A program made the position numbers and the translations under genes. The notes beneath the pieces are model-generated. The model saw only the letters and a program-made list of their open reading frames with translations. It searched no databases and was not told where the DNA came from. Shown piece after piece: positions 15,616 to 22,950 of a stretch of 43,474 bases of DNA; the stretch's first letter is position 1; the number at the start of each line of letters is the position of its first letter. The stretch lies in the NCBI GenBank assembly GCA_002353555.1, contig DEJO01000012.1, positions 1 through 43,474 on the forward strand, read 5' to 3'. This DNA comes from Prevotella sp. UBA2746. GTDB lineage: Bacteria > Bacteroidota > Bacteroidia > Bacteroidales > Bacteroidaceae.

Positions 15616-15886
15616 AAAGACGTGGGTGCTCTACTTCTCGCCTATCCCACGTGAGGGCTCTCGCATTGCCTTGACCAGGATAAGCAACTCGAGATAGCCC
15701 ACGTCGAGATATATTGATGCTGTTCGTATAATGGAAGGAACAGGGTACAATACACCCAATGTGGACGATACGGTTGCGCATCTTCTGGTCTTGAATTTGC
15801 GAGATTCTCACGTAGAAGATAACGTTCGTAAACGTCCTTTACCAATAAGATAATGACCCTCATGCCCTTCATGAGCTATTTCGAGT
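15616..15886 (-). ncRNA. Candidate structured RNA / long leader upstream of DUF2971
   Basis: A strong minus-strand promoter predicts a start near 15886. The RNA would fold into a chain of perfect stems: CTCATG/CATGAG (15859-15875), ACGTT/AACGT (15822-15835), ATCTTCT/AGAAGAT (15780-15820) enclosing GTGAG/CTCGC, GGGT/ACCC (15743-15757), CTGTTC/GAACAG (15720-15743), and a long-range GACGTGGG/CCCACGTC (15619-15626 with 15698-15705). A second ACGTGGG (minus strand, 15646-15652) could compete for the same CCCACGT. A G-U pair in the inner stem exists only on the minus strand. No clear U-rich terminator. Family unknown to me. Confidence 0.6.
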
Positions 15887-15892
15887 CGGCTA

Positions 15893-15923
15893 CAAAGTTA
15901 AGGATTATTCTTCATACCGCCAA
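15893..15923 (-). promoter_or_regulatory. Promoter for the structured RNA / DUF2971 unit
   Basis: Minus strand TTG (15921-15923), 20 bp, TAACTTTG (15893-15900), then T in place of the last C. Confidence 0.7.
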
Positions 15924-16104
15924 GAAAAAGTACACTTTTTCGTTAAGGGGAGCAAAAGGAAACTTAGGAAACTTAGAGTGGCTCTGCTCCAACGGCAGCA
16001 AAGACCTTAGGGTAGGATGTTACGGAATGTCGGACGGAACACAAAAAGGGGCGCGTGCCGATTATTTTTCACGGTAAAGTGGCGTCTACTTCCCCAAAAA
16101 CGAT
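15924..16104. other. Intergenic stretch without a gene
   Basis: No credible ORF. It contains a direct repeat GGAAACTTA (15959-15976 region) and a possible GGAGC/GCTCC stem, neither convincing. Confidence 0.5.
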
Positions 16105-16113
16105 TATCTTTGC
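16105..16113 (+). promoter_or_regulatory. -7 box of LUD-domain gene
   Basis: TATCTTTGC lies 22 bp before the ATG at 16136. No good -33 element. It lies downstream of the longer possible start at 16055 and so argues against it. Confidence 0.6.
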
Positions 16114-16135
16114 AAATGAAAAAACAGTAACAACG

Positions 16136-16771
16136 ATGACACCACGCGAACAACGAAACCAAAGGCTGGGCGAGAAGCTCGCCGGGCAACTGAAGCAACG
16201 CCACTACGAGGCGTACTACTGCAAGACGGCTGAGGAGGCCGTGGAGAAGGTACTGACGCTCATTCCGGAGCAGAGCACCGTCACATGGGGCGGCAGCGCC
16301 ACCATCCGCGACATGGGGCTGACGGCACGCCTGAAGGCGGGACGTTACCGCGTCTTCGACCGCGATGACGCGACGACAGCCGAGGAGAAGGTGAGCATCT
16401 ACCGCAAGGCCTTCGAGTGCGACTACTACCTGTCGAGCGTCAACGCCATCAGCGAGGACGGCGTCATCATCAACATCGACGGCAACGGCAACCGCGTGGC
16501 TGCCATCACGTGGGGACCGCGCCACGTCATCCTCGTCGTGGGGCTGAACAAGGTGTGCCGCGATGTGGACGCCGCCATCCAGAGAGCACGCTCGGAGGCT
16601 GCGCCGGTCAACATGGCACGCTTCGACTTCGACACGCCCTGCCAGCACGACGGCACCTGTCACGACTGCAAGTCGCCCGACTCCATCTGCAACTACGTCA
16701 GCATCCAGCGCATGAGCCACCCCGCAGGGCGCCACATCGTCGTGCTTGTGGGTGAGCCTCTCGGCTATTGA
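16136..16771 (+). CDS. LUD-domain protein (lactate utilization, LutC/YkgG-like)
   Basis: The protein has 211 residues from the ATG at 16136 (MTPREQRNQRLGEKLAGQLKQR). The in-frame ATG at 16055 lies upstream of the promoter -7 box. TWGGSATIRDMGL, SSVNAISEDGVIINIDGNGNRVAAITWGPRHVILVVG and AAPVNMARF match the LUD (DUF162) domain found in LutB/LutC proteins. A Cys-rich segment (CQHDGTCHDCKSPDSICNY) with four Cys could hold metal. No lutA or lutB partner is adjacent, so a role in lactate oxidation is uncertain. It is convergent with the helicase gene, 17 bp apart. Confidence 0.82.
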   Translation: MTPREQRNQRLGEKLAGQLKQRHYEAYYCKTAEEAVEKVLTLIPEQSTVTWGGSATIRDMGLTARLKAGRYRVFDRDDATTAEEKVSIYRKAFECDYYLSSVNAISEDGVIINIDGNGNRVAAITWGPRHVILVVGLNKVCRDVDAAIQRARSEAAPVNMARFDFDTPCQHDGTCHDCKSPDSICNYVSIQRMSHPAGRHIVVLVGEPLGY

Positions 16772-16788
16772 CCGAATATGTGTGCTCG

Positions 16789-18948
16789 TTACGAGAAGTG
16801 ACAGATCATACGCAACTCGTCCCAACTGACCTCCGGAGGACAGAATATCTTCAGCGCAGTCAGGTCGGTAACCTCTCCTACCTTCTCCATAGCACGTCTC
16901 ACGGCAAGAATCTTCTCTGCCGGAATGACATCACCCAGTTCGAGCCTGCCTTCAGCTATGGCACCCGAAAGATGTGAATAGATAGTGGACGGCTTGAGGC
17001 CACGCTCTTGTGCGATGGCTTCTGGCTGCATGCCCTGCTGGAAGAGCCGCATCGTGACTTCGCGCGTAGGCTCCCGTTTCGGCTTGGGTGGTTTCTCTCT
17101 CCGCTCCCGTCGTTCCCCCTTGTTGCCCTTCCGGGGCTCACCCATCGCATCGAGCAATGCCTCTTGTTTCACTTTCAGATAGGTAGCGACGGAGAAGGTT
17201 TGTGCAGACATCTCTTGCAGCAGCTCACGCTGCGAACGGAACGCCAGCTGAAGGTCGGTGAAAGCGGTGTCTAAACGCTTGGCTGCCTGCTTGTTGTTGG
17301 TCTGAACGAGTTTGGTCTTTTGCAAGAGAACGTCAAAAAGCGAACATAAGGTTTCTGCGAAATAGGAAGAACTGCGCTTGACGCGTTCCAGGAAATCGTC
17401 TTCATGCAAAGCTTCAGTCGGCATCCTGCCGATTTGCCGACACCACTTAACGGCAACATCCACGACCTTTGCCTTCAGGTCTGTCATCGTCTGCTTGTGC
17501 AGGGTTGTCAAAGCGGGAGAACTCTTGGTGAAATACTCGATGAAGACACGGCACAAGGACTCTTCGTGCTGCTGGATTCTGTGAAAGTCGAAGAGTTCTG
17601 TCAGGAGATAGCGGAAGTATTCCTCCTTCAGGTCGGCAAGCCGGCTGATGCTCTCGGCAGCCGTCTGCTGCTGGTTGGAAAGATAGCTTTCCACACGCTG
17701 GTCGTTGATGACAGCCGACGGTGTCAGCGGTGCCGACAGGCGCATGCCTTCGAGGGTGCGGCATCGGCTCAGCGCCACATAAACCTGACCTGGTGCAAAC
17801 GAATGGTTGGCATCGATGATGGCATGGTCGAAGGTAAGCCCCTGGCTCTTATGGATGGTGATGGCCCACGCCAGCCGCAAAGGGTATTGGCGGAAGACGC
17901 CCACCACCTCGGTCTCTATCTCTTTCGTCTTTTCATTGAGCTTGTATTTCGCATTCTCCCACTCCTGCGGCTGCACGTCTATGGCTTCTGCGTCGCCGGG
18001 ACACGCCACCTTGATGGTCTTCTCGTCCAAGAAGACCACTTTTCCTATCCGCCCGTTATAGTAGAGATGGTCCGCCGACGTGTCGTTCTTGACGAACATG
18101 ACCTGCGCCCCCACCTTCAACGTCATCCGCTCTGCCGTAGGATAGGCATATTCGGGAAAGGTTCCCTCGACCTCTGCCTGGTAGTTGTAGGCCCGCGTCG
18201 GCAGCTGTTCCAGCGACGACTGGTTGTAACGGTCTGCCATCTGGTTGTGGGTGGTGAGCCGGATGTAGCCTTCCGCGTCCTCCCGACGGAAGGGTTGCGC
18301 ACGGCTGTTCAGCAGTGCCAGGTCGTCGGCGGTCGGCATGCCCCTGCGGATATGGTTCAGGATGTCGAGGAAGCGCTCGTCCTGCTGACGGTAGACATGG
18401 TCGAGTTGTATCGTCACGTAGTCGGTCAGCTGCAAGGCATGGCTGCCGAAGAAGTATGGGGTGTCGTAGTAGGGCTTCAGCATGCGCTCGTCTTCGGGCG
18501 TCACCACCGGCGTCAGCTGTCCCAAGTCGCCAATCATCAACAGCTGGACGCCGCCAAAGGGCTTGTTGTGCTCCCTGAAACGGCGCAGGACGGAGTCGAT
18601 GGCGTCGAGCAGGTCGCTGCGCACCATCGAGATTTCGTCGATGACAAGCATGTCTATCGTACTGATGATCTTACGCTTCTCCTTGCTGAAGTCGAAACGG
18701 TTCTTGATGGTGGCATTGGGAACAAACGGGGAGAGGGGTAGCTGAAAGAACGAATGGATGGTGACACCGCCGGCATTGACGGCAGCGACACCCGTCGGCG
18801 CAACGATAACCATGCGCTTCGTCGAGTGTTCCCACACCGTTTTCAGGAATGTAGTCTTGCCTGTGCCGGCCTTGCCTGTCAGGAAAATGCTCTTGCCGGT
18901 ATGCTCCACAAACTCCCATGCCAGCCGCATCTCGTCGTTCTTCTCCAT
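16789..18948 (-). CDS. Pif1/RecD-like helicase with C-terminal helix-turn-helix
   Basis: The protein has 719 residues from the ATG at 18948 (MEKNDEMRLAWEFVEHTGK). An in-frame ATG at 18972 touches the -7 box and should not be transcribed. The N-terminal AAA-like helicase core has Walker A GKAGTGKTT, VIVAPTGVAAVNAGGVTIHS, Walker B MLVIDEISMV, QLLMIGDLGQLTPV, and the C-terminal helicase motif AITIHKSQGLTFD with VYVALSRC. These are Pif1 features (SF1B, 5'-3' unwinding). A basic linker (KGNKGERRERREKPPKPKREP) leads to a helix-turn-helix region (AIAQERGLKPSTIYSHL) of the type seen at the end of Bacteroidota Pif1-like proteins. No nuclease domain. Confidence 0.87.
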   Translation of the reverse strand: MEKNDEMRLAWEFVEHTGKSIFLTGKAGTGKTTFLKTVWEHSTKRMVIVAPTGVAAVNAGGVTIHSFFQLPLSPFVPNATIKNRFDFSKEKRKIISTIDMLVIDEISMVRSDLLDAIDSVLRRFREHNKPFGGVQLLMIGDLGQLTPVVTPEDERMLKPYYDTPYFFGSHALQLTDYVTIQLDHVYRQQDERFLDILNHIRRGMPTADDLALLNSRAQPFRREDAEGYIRLTTHNQMADRYNQSSLEQLPTRAYNYQAEVEGTFPEYAYPTAERMTLKVGAQVMFVKNDTSADHLYYNGRIGKVVFLDEKTIKVACPGDAEAIDVQPQEWENAKYKLNEKTKEIETEVVGVFRQYPLRLAWAITIHKSQGLTFDHAIIDANHSFAPGQVYVALSRCRTLEGMRLSAPLTPSAVINDQRVESYLSNQQQTAAESISRLADLKEEYFRYLLTELFDFHRIQQHEESLCRVFIEYFTKSSPALTTLHKQTMTDLKAKVVDVAVKWCRQIGRMPTEALHEDDFLERVKRSSSYFAETLCSLFDVLLQKTKLVQTNNKQAAKRLDTAFTDLQLAFRSQRELLQEMSAQTFSVATYLKVKQEALLDAMGEPRKGNKGERRERREKPPKPKREPTREVTMRLFQQGMQPEAIAQERGLKPSTIYSHLSGAIAEGRLELGDVIPAEKILAVRRAMEKVGEVTDLTALKIFCPPEVSWDELRMICHFS

Positions 18949-18972
18949 ATCTCCATTGCTTTTCAACCGCAT

Positions 18973-18981
18973 GCAAAGGTA
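18973..18981 (-). promoter_or_regulatory. -7 box of helicase gene
   Basis: Minus strand TACCTTTGC. A start near 18967 gives a leader of about 19 nt before the ATG at 18948. A TTTTC about 19 bp upstream is a weak -33. Confidence 0.6.
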
Positions 18982-19108
18982 ATAAATACAGCCGAACGGG
19001 AAAAGAAAAATTCACGATTCCTTTATGCTTTGCCCGAAGATTTCATAAAAATCACAGACACACAGCAAGAATTTCATCCCTTTTTTCCTCGTTTACTCGT
19101 TTTTTTCA

Positions 19109-19117
19109 TACCTTTGC
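19109..19117 (+). promoter_or_regulatory. -7 box of purU-his block
   Basis: TACCTTTGC, 28 bp before the purU ATG. No good -33 is visible. It may drive the whole plus-strand block to 30683 because no terminator is seen within it. Confidence 0.6.
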
Positions 19118-19145
19118 ACCCTATATAAATATAGTGAAAAGAAAA

Positions 19146-20009
19146 ATGAAACCAACAGCAATACTACTCCTGCACTGCCAAGACCAGCCAGGCATCATCT
19201 CTGAGGTGACAAAGTTTATTACGGATAACAACGGTAACATCGTCTACATCGACCAGTATGTAGACCGTGAAGACGGCATGTTCTTTATGCGCATTGAGTG
19301 GGAACTGGACAACTTCCTGGTACCGAGAGAGAAGATAGACGAATACATATCAACCTTATACTCACAACGTTACGGGCTGACGTTCAAGCTGTATTTCAGC
19401 GATGTTCGCCCACGGATGGCTATCTTCGTCTCGAAGATGAGCCATTGCCTGTACGACCTGCTGGCACGCTGGAAGGCGGGGGAGTTCAACTGCGACATAC
19501 CCTGCATCGTCAGCAACCACGAAGACCTGCGCTACGTAGCCGAACAGTTCGGCATTCCATACTACGTGTGGAGCATCAAGAAAGACCACTCGAACAAGGC
19601 GGAGGTGGAAGCTGCAGAGATGAAGCTGCTGAAGGAGAACGACATCTCGTTCATCGTGCTGGCACGTTACATGCAGATCATCTCTGACGACATGATTGCA
19701 GAATATCCGCACCACATCATCAACATCCACCACTCCTTCCTGCCTGCCTTTGTCGGTGCCAAACCCTATCACCAGGCATGGGAGCGCGGAGTGAAGATCA
19801 TCGGTGCCACGAGCCACTACGTAACGGCAGAGCTTGACGCCGGTCCCATCATTGAACAGGACGTGACGCGCATCACTCATAAAGATACGCCCGAAAGCCT
19901 TGTGCTGAAAGGAAAAGACCTAGAGAAGATAGTGCTCTCGCGTGCCGTCACCAAGCACATCGAGCGTAAAATTCTCACGTATAAGAACAAAACGATCATC
20001 TTCAGCTAA
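19146..20009 (+). CDS. purU: Formyltetrahydrofolate deformylase
   Basis: The protein has 287 residues from the ATG at 19146 (MKPTAILLLHCQDQPGIISEVTKFI). A longer frame from 18918 precedes the promoter. The N-terminal ACT domain (about 1-80) is followed by the formyltransferase fold (PRMAIFVSKMSHCLYDLL...), with NIHHSFLPAF holding the catalytic Asn/His pair and TAELDAGPIIEQD the catalytic Asp region. PurU hydrolyses 10-formyl-THF to formate and THF, balancing one-carbon units. hisH begins at the next base after the stop, so the two are translationally linked. This is an unusual pairing, though histidine synthesis releases AICAR, which needs 10-formyl-THF. Confidence 0.94.
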   Translation: MKPTAILLLHCQDQPGIISEVTKFITDNNGNIVYIDQYVDREDGMFFMRIEWELDNFLVPREKIDEYISTLYSQRYGLTFKLYFSDVRPRMAIFVSKMSHCLYDLLARWKAGEFNCDIPCIVSNHEDLRYVAEQFGIPYYVWSIKKDHSNKAEVEAAEMKLLKENDISFIVLARYMQIISDDMIAEYPHHIINIHHSFLPAFVGAKPYHQAWERGVKIIGATSHYVTAELDAGPIIEQDVTRITHKDTPESLVLKGKDLEKIVLSRAVTKHIERKILTYKNKTIIFS

Positions 20010-20600
20010 ATGGACATCGCCATCGTAAAATATAATGCAGGTAACATCTACTCGGTCGTCAACGCGCTGCGACGGCTGGGAGTGGAACCGTTGCTCACCG
20101 ACGACAAGGAGCAGCTGCTGAAAGCTGACCGCGTCCTCTTTCCAGGACAGGGAGAGGCAAGCAACTGCATGAGATACCTACGGGAAAAACAACTCGACAC
20201 CATCATCAAAGACCTGCGGCAACCCGTCCTGGGCATCTGCGTGGGACAGCAGTTGCTCTGCCGACACTCCGAAGAAGGGGACACCGACTGCATCGGGGTC
20301 TTCGATGTCGACGTCAAGCGCTTTCAACCGAAACGCCATCAGGACAAGGTGCCGGCAATGGGATGGAACGCCCTGGGCAACACATGCTCACCGCTGTTCA
20401 AGGACTTTTCCGAAAACGAATATGTATACTTCGTACACAGCTACTACGTCCCCCTGTGTGAATGGACAGCAGCACAAACGGAATATATCCTGCCCTACTC
20501 CGCCGCCTTGCACAAGGACAACTTCTATGCCTGCCAGTTCCATCCGGAGAAAAGCGGCCGTGTAGGAGAACGCATCATCGAGAACTTCCTGAAGACATGA
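20010..20600 (+). CDS. hisH: Imidazole glycerol phosphate synthase, glutaminase subunit
   Basis: The protein has 196 residues. It is a class I glutamine amidotransferase that feeds ammonia to HisF. The nucleophile Cys77 is in LGICVGQQLL, the oxyanion region is LFPGQGEA, and the His/Glu pair is in CQFHPEKS near residue 178. Length is normal. Its partner hisF is the second half of the fused reading frame that follows. The 24-bp gap to hisA is filled by an AATTATG-type repeat. Confidence 0.95.
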   Translation: MDIAIVKYNAGNIYSVVNALRRLGVEPLLTDDKEQLLKADRVLFPGQGEASNCMRYLREKQLDTIIKDLRQPVLGICVGQQLLCRHSEEGDTDCIGVFDVDVKRFQPKRHQDKVPAMGWNALGNTCSPLFKDFSENEYVYFVHSYYVPLCEWTAAQTEYILPYSAALHKDNFYACQFHPEKSGRVGERIIENFLKT

Positions 20601-20627
20601 ATTGTCAATTATCAATTATGAATTATG
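20600..20627. repeat. AATTATCAATTATG repeat that supplies the hisA start
   Basis: AATTGTCAATTATCAATT (20600-20617) followed by ATGAATTATG. The final ATG (20625) is the hisA start codon. The same 18-mer occurs at 39216-39233 upstream of tRNA-Arg. Confidence 0.85.
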
Positions 20628-22241
20628 ATAGAGCTGATACCCGCCATTGACCTTATAGACGGCAAATGTGTGCGCCTGACTAAAGGCGACTACGACCAGA
20701 AGACCGTCTACAATGAAAACCCTGTTGCCCAGGCCAAGGAGTTTGAGCGTCTGGGCTTCAAGCGGCTGCATGTCGTCGACCTTGATGGTGCCAAGTCGAA
20801 ACATATCGTCAACGACCAGGTCTTGCGCGACATTACCCAAGCCACCAGCCTCGTCGTAGACTTCGGCGGAGGCATCAAGACAGAAGAAGACATCGAGAAG
20901 GCTTTCCACGCCGGTGCCGCCATGGTCACGGTGGGCAGCATCGCAGTAACATGCCCCGACCTGTTCCTTTCGTGGCTCGACAAGTATGGTGCCGACAGGC
21001 TTATCCTCGGTGCTGATGTCAGAAACGGAAAAATCAGCATCAACGGATGGAAGGAAGACTCGGAAGAAGACCTCCTCCCCTTCCTGAAGAAATACATCGA
21101 CCACGGAGTGAAGAACGTACTGTGTACGGAAATCAGCAAGGACGGCACACTTGCCGGACCTGCTACAGCACTCTATAAGCGCATCATGGCTGAATATCCG
21201 CAGCTGCACCTTATAGCCAGCGGCGGAGTGTCTGCCACGGAAGATATCATAACCCTGCAAGAAGAAGGCATACCCGCCGTCGTCTTCGGAAAGGCATACT
21301 ATGAGGGGAGGATAAAAAACCTCACCCCCAGCCCCTCTCCAAAGGGAGAGGGGAGTGGTCAGATTCTACAAATGAATGCTCCAGATTTTCCACAAATAAA
21401 TGGTCAGGAATTTCCACAAATGAATGCTCAAGAGGAAAACGTATCTACTCCCCTCTCCCTTTGGAGAGGGGCTGGGGGTGAGGCTTCCTTGGCGAAGAGA
21501 ATCGTTCCCTGCCTTGATGTCAAGAACGGAGAGACGGTGAAAGGTACCAACTTCATCAACCTGCGGAGTGCCGGCGACCCGGTGGAACTGGGCAAGGCGT
21601 ATAGCGATGCCGGTGCCGACGAACTGGTTTTCCTCGACATCACAGCCTCTTTTGAGGGCAGGAAGACCTTTACCGAAATGGTAGAACGCGTGGCACGTGA
21701 AATCAACATACCCTTCACCGTAGGTGGCGGCATCAACGAGATGGCGGACGTAGAACGCCTGTTGCATGCCGGTGCAGACAAGGTGAGCGTAAACAGCGCT
21801 GCATTGAGAAACCCGCAGCTCATCAACGACATCACCGACCACTTCGGTTCGCAGGTGTGCGTGGTAGCCATCGATGCACGGTTAGACCCTGACGGCTGGC
21901 ATTGCTATGTGAAGGGGGGACGCGAACGCACCGACCGAGGACTCTTCGAGTGGGCACGTGAAGTGGCTGAACGTGGTGCCGGAGAGATTCTCTTCACATC
22001 GATGAACCATGACGGTACGAAGAACGGCTTTGCCAACGAAGCCCTTGCACGACTTGCCGACGAACTGCCCATACCGATCATCGCCAGCGGAGGTGCCGGC
22101 AAGATGGAGGACTTCCGCGATGTCTTCGTTCAGGGAAAAGCCGACGCCGCACTTGCTGCCAGCGTCTTCCACTTTGGAGAGATTGCCATACCCGACCTCA
22201 AGCAATACCTGCGCAACGAGGGCATCAACGTAAGGATATAA
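20625..22241 (+). CDS. hisA-hisF: HisA-HisF in-frame fusion (or read-through of two genes)
   Basis: One uninterrupted frame of 538 codons. Residues 1-231 are HisA, the ProFAR isomerase, with catalytic Asp D9 (PAIDL) and D131 (LGADVRNG). Residues about 233-287 are a linker encoded by a 164-bp palindromic repeat (TPSPSPKGEGS ... TPLSLWRGAGG). Residues 289-538 are HisF, the cyclase subunit, with D298 (PCLDVKNG) and D417 (VAIDARLD). Both active sites look intact. HisA normally runs a few residues longer, and HisF normally starts M-L-A-K-R. TTG at 21489 (residue 289) could be a separate HisF start, giving two proteins instead of or beside the fusion. HisH, HisA, HisF and HisIE together cover late histidine synthesis. 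Confidence 0.88.
   Translation: MIELIPAIDLIDGKCVRLTKGDYDQKTVYNENPVAQAKEFERLGFKRLHVVDLDGAKSKHIVNDQVLRDITQATSLVVDFGGGIKTEEDIEKAFHAGAAMVTVGSIAVTCPDLFLSWLDKYGADRLILGADVRNGKISINGWKEDSEEDLLPFLKKYIDHGVKNVLCTEISKDGTLAGPATALYKRIMAEYPQLHLIASGGVSATEDIITLQEEGIPAVVFGKAYYEGRIKNLTPSPSPKGEGSGQILQMNAPDFPQINGQEFPQMNAQEENVSTPLSLWRGAGGEASLAKRIVPCLDVKNGETVKGTNFINLRSAGDPVELGKAYSDAGADELVFLDITASFEGRKTFTEMVERVAREINIPFTVGGGINEMADVERLLHAGADKVSVNSAALRNPQLINDITDHFGSQVCVVAIDARLDPDGWHCYVKGGRERTDRGLFEWAREVAERGAGEILFTSMNHDGTKNGFANEALARLADELPIPIIASGGAGKMEDFRDVFVQGKADAALAASVFHFGEIAIPDLKQYLRNEGINVRI
21320..21483. repeat. Palindromic repeat element inserted between hisA and hisF
   Basis: Perfect 37-bp inverted arms at 21320-21356 and 21447-21483. 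Each arm is itself a hairpin (CCCCTCTCC / GGAGAGGGG). The 90-bp core has three imperfect direct repeats of about 22-25 bp containing CACAAATGAATGCTC-like sequence. No target-site duplication is obvious. The element has no stop in the HisA/HisF frame. Its peptide reading (TPSPSPKGEG) recurs, from memory, in many spurious Bacteroidota ORFs, which fits a widespread element. Confidence 0.92.
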
Positions 22242-22274
22242 TTGCACCGTGAGGGCATCAACATAAGGATATTA
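22219..22274. repeat. Duplicated 3' end of hisF
   Basis: GAGGGCATCAACGTAAGGAT (the last hisF codons) is repeated after 9 bp as GAGGGCATCAACATAAGGAT at 22251-22270. The second copy is in the gap before hisIE. Confidence 0.88.
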
Positions 22275-22286
22275 AACAAGAAAAGA

Positions 22287-22928
22287 ATGAAAATAGACTT
22301 TGAAAAGTTAGGTGGACTTGTGCCAGCCATCATCCAGGACGCTGCTACAAAGAACGTGCTGATGCTGGGATTCATGAACCAGGAAGCCTACGACAAGACC
22401 GTAGAGACCGGAAAGGTGACATTCTGGAGCCGAACCCGCAACACGTTGTGGACAAAGGGAGAGACTTCGGGCAACTACCTCAACTTAGTAAGCATACAGA
22501 ACGACTGCGACAACGACACACTACTGGTGAAGGTGAACCCTATCGGGCCGACTTGCCACAAGGGGACTGACACCTGTTGGGGTGAGGACAACGACAGCAA
22601 TCCACTGCTCTTCCTCTCGGAGCTGCAGGACTTCATCGAGAAGCGCCACGAGGAGATGCCAGAAGGGTCGTATACGACCAGCCTTTTCCGCAAGGGCATC
22701 AACAAGATTGCACAGAAGGTGGGCGAAGAAGCGCTGGAAACGGTCATCGAAGCCACCAACGGCACCGACGAGCAACTCGTCTATGAAGCCTCAGACATGT
22801 TCTATCACCTCATCGTCATGCTTACCAGCAAAGGACTGCGCATAGAAGACGTGGCAACAGAACTGCGTAAACGCCACGACCCCAATTGGGACAAGCAACG
22901 CCGCGAAGCAAAAAGCAAGGAAAAATAA
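22287..22928 (+). CDS. hisIE: Phosphoribosyl-AMP cyclohydrolase / phosphoribosyl-ATP pyrophosphatase
   Basis: The protein has 213 residues from the ATG at 22287; an earlier in-frame ATG (22242) lies in the duplicated hisF tail. The N-terminal HisI domain has MLGFMNQEAYDKT, VTFWSRTRNTLWTKGETSGN, QNDCDNDTLLVKV and the zinc segment GPTCHKGTDTCW. The C-terminal HisE domain has GSYTTSLFRKGINKIAQKVGEEALETVIEA, with the acidic pyrophosphatase residues. It carries out steps two and three of histidine synthesis. The domain order and length are standard for the bifunctional enzyme. Confidence 0.95.
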   Translation: MKIDFEKLGGLVPAIIQDAATKNVLMLGFMNQEAYDKTVETGKVTFWSRTRNTLWTKGETSGNYLNLVSIQNDCDNDTLLVKVNPIGPTCHKGTDTCWGEDNDSNPLLFLSELQDFIEKRHEEMPEGSYTTSLFRKGINKIAQKVGEEALETVIEATNGTDEQLVYEASDMFYHLIVMLTSKGLRIEDVATELRKRHDPNWDKQRREAKSKEK

Positions 22929-22950
22929 AACAGAAATCAATAATCACATC

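Noticed and set aside
15590..15872. Minus-strand ORFs of 73 and 76 codons in the structured region upstream of DUF2971
   Set aside because: Codon use is unlike the neighbouring genes, the ORFs overlap in different frames, and the perfect stems throughout the region explain the sequence better as RNA.
15556..15900. Retron or other reverse-transcriptase-linked RNA
   Set aside because: No reverse transcriptase gene is nearby, and DUF2971 is not known to me as a retron effector.
16055..16135. N-terminal extension of the LUD-domain protein from 16055
   Set aside because: The -7 box TATCTTTGC lies inside the extension and the added residues are not domain-like.
17404..18741. 445-codon plus-strand ORF opposite the helicase
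   Set aside because: A shadow of the helicase reading frame; His/Val/Leu-rich low-quality sequence without motifs.
18948..18972. Helicase start at the ATG at 18972
   Set aside because: That ATG directly abuts the -7 promoter box and would lie upstream of the predicted transcription start; the Met at 18948 fits better.
20625..22241. hisA pseudogene caused by the inserted repeat
   Set aside because: HisA catalytic residues and nearly its full length are present before the insertion, and the frame stays open into an intact HisF.
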